Of a stretch of 51,652 nt of DNA, positions 1-5,295 are shown piece after piece. The stretch covers positions 1 through 51,652 of the forward strand of contig SVKL01000014.1 of the NCBI GenBank assembly GCA_015068495.1. The letters are read 5' to 3'. The translations under genes were made by a program, and so were the position numbers. The DNA is from Oscillospiraceae bacterium. Lineage in GTDB: Bacteria; Bacillota; Clostridia; Oscillospirales; Oscillospiraceae. The notes beneath the pieces were generated by a model. That model did not search any database. It had not been told where the DNA came from and saw only the letters and a program-made list of their open reading frames with translations. Every line of letters begins with the position of its first letter. The first letter of the stretch is position 1.

Positions 1-65
1 TCAAGCGGTTAAGACACCGGCCTCTCACGCCGGTAACGGGAGTTCGATTCTCCCACGGGTCACCA
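1..65 (+). tRNA. tRNA-Glu (anticodon CTC), 5' end cut by window edge
   Basis: The visible part contains most of the D arm, a five-pair anticodon stem (CCGGC/GCCGG) around a loop with anticodon CTC, a T arm (GGGAG/CTCCC with TTCGATT loop), the 3' acceptor strand ACGGGTC, discriminator A and an encoded CCA. The first acceptor strand lies upstream of the window. It reads GAG codons. Confidence 0.93.
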
Positions 66-82
66 ATCCTTATGGAAAATGA

Positions 83-111
83 TTGACATAGCGCTAAGAA
101 TGTGCTAGAAT
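83..111 (+). promoter_or_regulatory. Promoter of the 5S rRNA / tRNA-Asn unit
   Basis: TTGACA at 83-88, a 17-base spacer and TAGAAT at 106-111 form a near-consensus sigma-A promoter between tRNA-Glu and the 5S gene. A small hairpin (AAAAGCC/GGCTTTT, 124-141) lies in the leader. Confidence 0.8.
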
Positions 112-173
112 CAATAAGCTATTAAAAGCCATCAGGCTTTTGATATAACGATGGTTAACAGCCATCCAATAGA

Positions 174-288
174 GTTGGTATTGATTGCGATGAGGGTCCA
201 CCTGTTCCCATACCGAACACAGAAGTTAAGCTCATTTGCGCCGACAATACTTGGCGGGCGACTGCCCGGGAAGATAGGTAATGCCAAC
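174..288 (+). rRNA. 5S ribosomal RNA
   Basis: About 115 nt with the typical Firmicutes 5S core: CCACCTGTTCCCATACCGAACACAG-type segment, GAAGTTAAGC, and terminal pairing of GTTGGTA-type 5' end with the TAATGCCAAC-type 3' end. It is not attached to 23S sequence within the window: a tRNA-Glu and a separate promoter precede it. A hairpin GCCAAACCCA/TGGGTTTGGC at about 296-317 separates it from tRNA-Asn and is probably a processing site. Confidence 0.95.
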
Positions 289-323
289 ATAAACTGCCAA
301 ACCCATTTGGGTTTGGCACATAT

Positions 324-399
324 GCCCCCTTAGCTCAGTCGGTAGAGCGACGGACTGTTAATCCGCAGGTCGTTGGTTCGAGTCCAACAGGGGGCGCCA
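324..399 (+). tRNA. tRNA-Asn (anticodon GTT)
   Basis: A full cloverleaf can be drawn: acceptor GCCCCCT/AGGGGGC, D arm GCTC/GAGC, anticodon loop CTGTTAA with GTT, T arm TTGG/CCAA with TTCGAGT, discriminator G and encoded CCA at 397-399. It follows 5S rRNA and is followed directly by a strong terminator. Confidence 0.96.
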
Positions 400-436
400 A
401 AAAAGACACAGTAGCATTTGCTACTGTGTCTTTTTT
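399..436 (+). terminator. Terminator of the 5S-tRNA-Asn unit
   Basis: Stem GACACAGTAGC/GCTACTGTGTC with a four-base ATTT loop, flanked by an A run and a run of six T. Near-symmetric, so it could act in both directions. Confidence 0.9.
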
Positions 437-439
437 GGC

Positions 440-665
440 CTCTTTGGCGCACTTGCGCCAAAGATCAGCAGATTATCAATCTATCGTTTTACCGACTGCG
501 CGTAGCGAAGGAGGTAGGGAGCAAGGGGAGCGCTGTCGGTGGCAGATGAAGCGACCTGAGCGAGTGGCAGCGGTCGGCGTGCAACGCAGACGCACCGTCG
601 GCAAGGCGCACGCCGGGCACCGCAACAGTAAGACGGCTCCAGCGCACGAAGCGCCACCTTATTAG
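440..665. other. GC-rich non-coding block between tRNA terminator and HTH gene
   Basis: This stretch is clearly richer in G+C than the AT-rich sequence to its right. It begins with a hairpin (TTTGGCGC/GCGCCAAA, about 445-463) and contains many short CG-rich words. Two overlapping short reading frames exist on opposite strands, but neither has a ribosome site or a recognisable product. It may be a degraded repeat or a structured RNA; I cannot tell which. Confidence 0.4.
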
Positions 666-700
666 ATTTAATCATATCAAAGCAAATGTTATGAAGTATA

Positions 701-928
701 TCAGATATCCAGTATGCTTTCAAAACTAGTATTTAAGATCTTTCTTATTAAAATGATCTCGTCTGGATAAAGGTGACGCTGTCCAACCTCAATTTTCGCA
801 ACAGCGCTTCTTGTGATGTCACATCCGCCTAATTGTAGCTTGGCTGCCAACTGTTCTTGCGTAAGGCCTGCTTTTTCACGTAGGCTACGAATGTTCTTAC
901 CTACTTGCTTTTCGATCTCAACATTCAA
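701..928 (-). CDS. Small XRE-family helix-turn-helix regulator
   Basis: The 75-residue protein is almost only a Cro/C1-type HTH domain: residues about 9-65 carry the pattern IRSLREKAGLTQEQLAAKL followed by a recognition helix around TRSAVAKIE and the usual conserved tail of helices 4-5. The start is TTG at 926-928, with AGAGGTGA seven bases upstream; no in-frame ATG lies nearby. It is divergent from the zinc-ribbon gene at 1045, and the 36-bp palindrome 993-1028 lies between them. By analogy with other single-domain XRE repressors it probably represses one or both promoters, but that is inference. No antitoxin/toxin partner is evident. Confidence 0.85.
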   Translation of the reverse strand: MNVEIEKQVGKNIRSLREKAGLTQEQLAAKLQLGGCDITRSAVAKIEVGQRHLYPDEIILIRKILNTSFESILDI

Positions 929-967
929 CCGTCAATCACCTCTTGCACTTATTTAAGAACAAAAATC

Positions 968-996
968 TTGACATTATTATATGATGGTGATATTAT
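968..996 (+). promoter_or_regulatory. Promoter of the zinc-ribbon protein gene
   Basis: TTGACA (968-973), 17-base spacer and TATTAT (991-996). The -10 box runs into the 36-bp palindrome, so a protein bound there would block it. On the minus strand a TATAAT at 976-981 is a possible -10 for the HTH gene. Confidence 0.8.
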
Positions 997-1028
997 TTCT
1001 TTGCACCTATATAGGTGCAAAGAAATAA
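993..1028. promoter_or_regulatory. 36-bp perfect palindrome, probable operator
   Basis: Two 18-base arms meet without a loop between 1010 and 1011; the core is TTGCACCTAT/ATAGGTGCAA. It overlaps the -10 box and start region of the rightward promoter and would cover the -35 area of the leftward one. A half-site with one difference (TTGCACTTAT, 943-952) lies in the HTH gene leader. The HTH protein at 701-928 is the obvious candidate ligand. Confidence 0.7.
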
Positions 1029-1044
1029 AGAAAGAGGCAACGTT

Positions 1045-1719
1045 ATGAAATTCTGTAGTAAATGTGGAAAAGAAATTATGGATGAGGCAGTCATTTGTCC
1101 GGGCTGCGGCTGTGCAGTTGCCGAAGATAGTATACAGAAAGAGGTTATAGAACCTGTAAAAAATGATGAGGCGACTGTTGTTGCGCAACTAAATGATGGG
1201 GATTTGACGTCAACGATTTATCAGCCACTTTCGCATGGGATGCCCACCACACACAAGAAGTCAAATAATAAAAAGGTGGCTGTATTTATTGGCGTTGCGG
1301 TTTTTGTTGTGGTGGCATTGGTTGCTTTGTGGTTGCTAACGGCTATTCCCTCCAGTCAAGAAAGAGCGAAAAGTATCCGAGTGGAATTTGAATCCTGCCA
1401 GCGGCTTTTTTTATATTCCGATATGGACGTGTTTTCCACTTCAACAATTGATTCAGTAAGTTTCATGGAACCGATGTTCGGGGAGGTGAGTAAGATTGCT
1501 ACTCGTTCTCTATTGGTTGTAGTTACGGATGGTGGCGAAATTTTGGAGTCAGCTGGAGGAAGATATCCTTATAGAGTGGATGTGACATTGTTTGGAAAGG
1601 TTTTGCTGACACTGGAAACTGAGCAGGGTGATATAACATTTACTGTAGAGGTGGATAAAAACGACAAACCTGTTTCACTTATCCGGGATGGAAATATATA
1701 CGAACTGCAAGAGAAGTAA
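1045..1719 (+). CDS. Zinc-ribbon single-pass membrane protein
   Basis: The 224-residue protein opens with a four-cysteine zinc ribbon (CSKCG at residues 4-8 and CPGCGC near 19-24), typical of small Firmicutes zinc-ribbon membrane proteins. A charged linker with KKSNNKKVA leads to one transmembrane helix at about residues 75-97, followed by an unrecognised C-terminal domain of about 125 residues, probably extracellular. I chose the ATG at 1045 because AAAGAGG sits upstream and the protein then begins at the zinc ribbon; an earlier ATG at 1015 lies inside the palindrome and probably in the 5' leader. Function unknown; its expression is probably controlled by the divergent HTH protein. Confidence 0.75.
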   Translation: MKFCSKCGKEIMDEAVICPGCGCAVAEDSIQKEVIEPVKNDEATVVAQLNDGDLTSTIYQPLSHGMPTTHKKSNNKKVAVFIGVAVFVVVALVALWLLTAIPSSQERAKSIRVEFESCQRLFLYSDMDVFSTSTIDSVSFMEPMFGEVSKIATRSLLVVVTDGGEILESAGGRYPYRVDVTLFGKVLLTLETEQGDITFTVEVDKNDKPVSLIRDGNIYELQEK

Positions 1720-1856
1720 GGCGAACAGCTTGCTAAACCACGCATCTAGTGCGCAGGACGGTAAGAATTTATTGGCATTGTTTATACAAATATAATAATT
1801 ACATTTTTAAAAGAAACCCCTCGGTTTTTTTCAGTTCTTTTTCGGACACGAATGAC

Positions 1857-1897
1857 AAAAATCCCGAATGCGAAAGCGTTCGGGATTTTACTTTTTC
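1857..1897 (+). terminator. Terminator after zinc-ribbon gene
   Basis: Stem AAAATCCCGAATGC/GCGTTCGGGATTTT around GAAA, followed by a T-rich tail. Confidence 0.75.
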
Positions 1898-1974
1898 ACT
1901 ATTCACTATTCACTTTTCACTAAACCTCGCATTCGGGATTTTTGGGAAGTAATAAGTAATAGTGAATAGTGAAG
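1857..1974. repeat. Fold-back inverted repeat
   Basis: The 17-base arm at 1857-1873 recurs inverted and perfect at 1927-1943, and CACTATTCACT at 1898-1908 is inverted at 1961-1971. A related string (GTGAAGAGGTAATAAGTAA) occurs at about 32331-32349, so this is a dispersed repeat type. Confidence 0.6.
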
Positions 1975-2002
1975 AGGTATTGCGGCTTCATTGCTTTTGT
2001 GC

Positions 2003-2031
2003 TATAATCTCCCCAAGGCGGTGATGAGATG
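2003..2031 (+). promoter_or_regulatory. Shared promoter/RBS module, copy A
   Basis: GTGC-TATAAT (-10 at 2003-2008), then CCCCAAGGCGGTGATGAG, then ATG exactly 20 bases after the -10. Copies B (4036) and C (4668) have the same layout and nearly the same sequence. Confidence 0.75.
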
Positions 2032-2772
2032 GAGCATAAGGAATATGTGAGAATATGCGATGGTGCTGCCACTGCAATTTTGTTCATTCACGGAATTGTT
2101 GGCACGCCAAACCATTTTAATGAATTTGTTTCCTTAGTTCCTGCGTCATTTTCTGTTTATAATTTGCTTTTGGACGGCCACGGAAGAAGCGTTAAAGATT
2201 TTTCAAAAACTTCAATGAAGAAGTGGGAAACTCAGGTTACTTCTGTCGTCGAAGAATTATCTTTCACACACGAAAGAATATATATTGTTGCTCACTCATT
2301 AGGAACTCTCTTGGCAATCGACCAGGCAATTAAAAACAACAAAGTTTGCAAGTTGTTTCTTCTTGCAATTCCGTTGCGGTTATCAATAAAACCTAAAATG
2401 CCAATCAATTCGTTAAAGGTGTTTTTCGATAAAATTCGCTGGGATGATTATGAAGCATTAGCGGCAAGAAACTGTTACGGTATAGAAAAAGATAAAAATC
2501 CTTTCCATTATATTGGCTGGATACCAAGGTTTTTGGAATTGTTCAAAAAAATCCGTCAGACTCGCCAAACTGTAAAATTGCTTAACACAACATGTTTGGT
2601 ATATCAATCGGGAAAAGATGAAATGGTTTCAAGCCGAAGTGTAAAATGTTTTGAAAACAAGCCAAATGTTTTGGTGAACGTACTTCATAACTCAGGACAT
2701 TACTTTTACAGCAAGCAAGATTTTGAATTTTTATTAACTGAGTTCAATAATATGCTCGAAACCAATGTTTGA
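2029..2772 (+). CDS. Alpha/beta-hydrolase (carboxylesterase-like)
   Basis: The 247-residue protein has the alpha/beta-hydrolase order of motifs: oxyanion HGIVG at 21-25, a second glycine turn LDGHGRS near 48-54, nucleophile elbow AHSLGT with Ser90, a probable acid in SGKDEM near 196, and the base histidine in NSGHYFY near 224. There is no signal peptide, so it should be cytosolic. The family includes monoacylglycerol lipases and thermostable carboxylesterases; the substrate is not predictable. Base composition is much more AT-rich than the genes after 5.3 kb, which suggests acquisition. It has the copy-A promoter upstream, and its 3' flank resembles that of the gene at 4694-5149. Confidence 0.8.
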   Translation: MEHKEYVRICDGAATAILFIHGIVGTPNHFNEFVSLVPASFSVYNLLLDGHGRSVKDFSKTSMKKWETQVTSVVEELSFTHERIYIVAHSLGTLLAIDQAIKNNKVCKLFLLAIPLRLSIKPKMPINSLKVFFDKIRWDDYEALAARNCYGIEKDKNPFHYIGWIPRFLELFKKIRQTRQTVKLLNTTCLVYQSGKDEMVSSRSVKCFENKPNVLVNVLHNSGHYFYSKQDFEFLLTEFNNMLETNV

Positions 2773-2819
2773 TAAGAAAAATCGGATTTTTCGACCGGTT
2801 TCGTTTTACGATTTGGCGC

Positions 2820-2854
2820 AAAAAAGCACATCTGCAAAGCAGATGTGCTTTTTT
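2820..2854 (+). terminator. Terminator of hydrolase gene
   Basis: Perfect ten-pair stem GCACATCTGC/GCAGATGTGC with AAA loop between a run of six A and six T; bidirectional in form, so it may also serve the convergent lipoprotein gene. Confidence 0.9.
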
Positions 2855-2903
2855 CAAAGGAATATATCTTACAGAATTTGCAAATGTCCGGGTCACAGTT
2901 TTG

Positions 2904-3803
2904 TTAATTTGGAGAATTATAATAGTCTGTTGTAAGGATTGCTCCCACAGGGAAATTTGCGTTAGTGGAATATGTGACCTTCAAAGTACCGTCACCTTGC
3001 AAGATCAGCTTGATTGTGACAGCTTCAGTGTCATCAGAACCCCAATAACCGCCCTTTATCACAACCTCAGTATCGGTCAGCTCATAATAATGCGGAGTTT
3101 GACCGGCGCCCACAGAGTAATATGTTTTTCCTTTGTAGATAAGCTGAGCTCCGCCCTTGTGGTCTTCATCCGGTTCCGAGGTGAAAATCCGGTCTAGCAC
3201 AAGCAAAACATCTCCGTCTTTTTGAATGCCTGCACCAATCAGATCTGTGCCAGACACCTTGAAATTACCAACATATTCTTTGGTAGACAAGTTTGTTTTG
3301 GGGTTGAGAACATTCGTTGCTCCACAGGCGGAGCAGACGCCGTTTGTATATGTATGCTCTCCTTTGGTGCCTTCGGTGATATTGCAGGTTTTACAAGTCT
3401 TGGGAGCAACACAGGTAGCAGCGCTCCAACTATGTCCGGCTGCGTTGCCTTCGGTAGCTCCGCACTTGGTGCAAGTCTTGGGGGTGGTGCAGGTAGCGTT
3501 ATTCCAGCTATGACTGCAAGAGGTTGGCTGTGTTGCAGGCGGTGTTGTAGGGGAAGTTGCAGGCGGTGTTGTGGGTTTGTTGTTAGGCGCGGTTGTGGGT
3601 GCATCTGTAGGAGCAGTGGTCGGCCCGTCCGTGGGAGTTGCTTGTGTCGCTCCGGTTGTACCCTCTGTGCCGTCTGTGGATGTTTCTGTACCTGCGGTGG
3701 TGGAAGGGGTAGAGTCACTGGGGTCTGCGGTTTTGTTGTTCTTGCAAGCGCACAGGCTGAGCAGTGCTACAAGCACCAACAGTATGGATATTGCTTTTTT
3801 CAT
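2904..3803 (-). CDS. Thr/Pro-rich lipoprotein with cysteine-pair repeats
   Basis: The 299-residue precursor starts MKKAIS (ATG at 3803, GAGAGGG upstream) and has a lipoprotein signal ending in the lipobox LCAC. A long Thr/Pro/Ser linker of about 75 residues (TTPPATSPT-like) probably spans the wall. Three repeats follow with the pattern CSHSW..ATC..PKTC.KCGAT, HSW..ATC..PKTC and HTY..GVCSACG; each pair of cysteines could bind metal or form a disulfide. The last 120 residues form an unrecognised domain rich in beta-type sequence. The longer frame upstream lacks a ribosome site. The repeat type resembles the one in the surface protein at 16607-19822. Function is unknown; surface display is well supported. 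Confidence 0.8.
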   Translation of the reverse strand: MKKAISILLVLVALLSLCACKNNKTADPSDSTPSTTAGTETSTDGTEGTTGATQATPTDGPTTAPTDAPTTAPNNKPTTPPATSPTTPPATQPTSCSHSWNNATCTTPKTCTKCGATEGNAAGHSWSAATCVAPKTCKTCNITEGTKGEHTYTNGVCSACGATNVLNPKTNLSTKEYVGNFKVSGTDLIGAGIQKDGDVLLVLDRIFTSEPDEDHKGGAQLIYKGKTYYSVGAGQTPHYYELTDTEVVIKGGYWGSDDTEAVTIKLILQGDGTLKVTYSTNANFPVGAILTTDYYNSPN

Positions 3804-3834
3804 TGTAGATCCCTCTCTTTCTATAAAAGGTGCA

Positions 3835-3852
3835 TAGTTCCAAATGGAACTA
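3835..3852. repeat. 18-bp inverted repeat upstream of the lipoprotein gene
   Basis: TAGTTCCA-AA-TGGAACTA, perfect arms, 32 bases before the lipoprotein start on the minus strand. It may be an operator or a leader hairpin. Confidence 0.45.
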
Positions 3853-4035
3853 CACATCGAAAAATGCAGATCCATTTGTGCCGCAAGGCTATGGTATCAC
3901 AACGAAATGTCAATTGCAAGCGCTGCGCGAAGTAAATGAAAGGGACTTAACGGTATAAAAAACACAAAAACAGACATTTCTTGTCAAAAGAATATCGGTT
4001 TTATGATATGTATTGCGGCAGCGCTGCTTTTATGC

Positions 4036-4064
4036 TACAATACATCCAAGGTGGTGGTTGTATG
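4036..4064 (+). promoter_or_regulatory. Shared promoter/RBS module, copy B
   Basis: ATGC-TACAAT (-10 at 4036-4041) then CATCCAAGGTGGTGGTTGT and ATG, again exactly 20 bases after the -10. It fixes the start of the next gene at 4062 rather than the earlier in-frame ATG at 3981. Confidence 0.7.
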
Positions 4065-4598
4065 CAAAAAGAAATTTTAACAAGAGAAAACATTATAAGC
4101 GATTTGAAACGAATACTAATTAAAGAAATAAAAACGTTGTTTACACAATTACCGCTTTTGATATTTGTATATCTACTATTTTTATTTGGTCCCCATTCGC
4201 CTACAAAAGCAAAAGGTTTTATGTTTATTTTCTGTATAATGTTTTGTGCTTTTTTTACTCTAATTTATGTTTATGCTCTTGTTCGAACTGTTGTACCATT
4301 ATACAAAATTAAAAATTTTACTATTTCGTCCGATTTCGTGACAAATAGAATAAATAAACGCGTACCTTTGGCACGTTCTTTGACCATACCTCGCCCGTAT
4401 ACATTAGTGTTTTCGCGAAGAAGTAAGTACCGTATTCCTGACATAAATAATTATGACTGGTCAAATATCTATGAAATGACGGATGAAAACGTTTTTTTCT
4501 ATACGGATTTAAACGATGATTACTATTTAATAAATGTAGGCAAACGCGAAAATGTTGTAGCATATAACAAAAAAATGTTTGAATATCAAGAAACTTGA
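4062..4598 (+). CDS. Hypothetical two-helix membrane protein
   Basis: The 178-residue product has two hydrophobic segments (about residues 29-45 and 52-75) after a basic, helical N terminus, and then a soluble C-terminal domain of about 100 residues with a mixed, aromatic-rich sequence (YDWSNIYEM, FFYTDLNDDYY). I do not recognise a family. The AT-rich composition matches its neighbours in the 1-5.2 kb stretch. A GCTGTCTC/GAGACAGC hairpin (about 4610-4628) follows the stop codon but lacks a T run. Confidence 0.6.
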   Translation: MQKEILTRENIISDLKRILIKEIKTLFTQLPLLIFVYLLFLFGPHSPTKAKGFMFIFCIMFCAFFTLIYVYALVRTVVPLYKIKNFTISSDFVTNRINKRVPLARSLTIPRPYTLVFSRRSKYRIPDINNYDWSNIYEMTDENVFFYTDLNDDYYLINVGKRENVVAYNKKMFEYQET

Positions 4599-4667
4599 AA
4601 ACGGCCGCTGTCTCGCAGAGACAGCACAGAATAGTACGAATATCTTGTCCCTTTGCCACTTTTGTGC

Positions 4668-4696
4668 TATAATACACCCAAGGCGGTGATGATATG
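4668..4696 (+). promoter_or_regulatory. Shared promoter/RBS module, copy C
   Basis: GTGC-TATAAT (-10 at 4668-4673), ACACCCAAGGCGGTGATGAT, ATG at 4694, 20 bases after the -10. It differs from copy A at only a few positions from the -10 to the start codon. Confidence 0.75.
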
Positions 4697-5149
4697 AAAA
4701 GATGTAAAGAGTTTTTGTTGATGTTTTTTCCTTTTTTAGGTTTGAGCATTTTGTCTGTTTTATGGTTTGTTTTAAATACCGCATCAGGTGGATTCTTTAG
4801 CGGGGCCTATCTGCTTGAGCTTATGATTTCACCACATTTATTAATTGTATTATTTGACTCTTTTGTTATTTCCGGTGTTCCAGCTCTTTTTTTAACGGGT
4901 ATTTTTGCTTTTGTATTTAGAAATAAAAAAATCATTGTGGGTAGAAAAAAGTACTATACATATTTATTTTTAATCTCCCTTATTGCGCCTGCTGTTATCA
5001 TCTCGATTTTGACACGGACATTTGATTATATTAATAATACAATATATTCGTTACAAATAGGAATCCTCGTGGTGTTTATACATTGGATTATTGAATGGAT
5101 AATTGAGAAATGCAAGAACAGGAAGAATAAAGAAAATCAGACTTTTTGA
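4694..5149 (+). CDS. Hypothetical polytopic membrane protein
   Basis: The 151-residue, very hydrophobic protein has four likely membrane helices (about residues 7-28, 42-74, 87-106 and 120-138) and a basic C-terminal tail (KCKNRKNKENQTF). No family is recognised. The shared 3' module (5129-5155) overlaps the last codons and supplies the TGA stop. A terminator follows at once, so it is monocistronic. Confidence 0.65.
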   Translation: MKRCKEFLLMFFPFLGLSILSVLWFVLNTASGGFFSGAYLLELMISPHLLIVLFDSFVISGVPALFLTGIFAFVFRNKKIIVGRKKYYTYLFLISLIAPAVIISILTRTFDYINNTIYSLQIGILVVFIHWIIEWIIEKCKNRKNKENQTF

Positions 5150-5158
5150 CCGGTTCCC

Positions 5159-5189
5159 AAAAGAGAGTAGCGTTTGCTGCTCTCTTTTA
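5159..5189 (+). terminator. Terminator after 4694-5149
   Basis: AAAGAGAGTAGC/GCTGCTCTCTTT around GTTT, one wobble pair, ending in a T run. Confidence 0.8.
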
Positions 5190-5295
5190 CATTTTTTGCA
5201 AGGAAAATCCGTAAGGTTTATTTTATATTATATAGCAAAAATTTTTGAAATGCGTTATAATATACAAAACAATACGCAATACAGAGGTTATGCCT

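Larger units (their letters stand above)
1720..2028. other. Gap with terminator and fold-back repeat
   Basis: No gene is supported. The gap holds a terminator (1857-1897), an inverted copy of its arm at 1927-1943, two inverted blocks of an ATTCACT-type repeat (1898-1920 against 1961-1974), and the promoter of the hydrolase at 2029. Confidence 0.6.

Noticed and set aside
151..333. Short frame over the 5S rRNA
   Set aside because: The sequence is a well-recognised rRNA gene.
1749..1952. 67-codon frame downstream of the zinc-ribbon gene
   Set aside because: It covers the terminator and inverted repeats and has no ribosome site.
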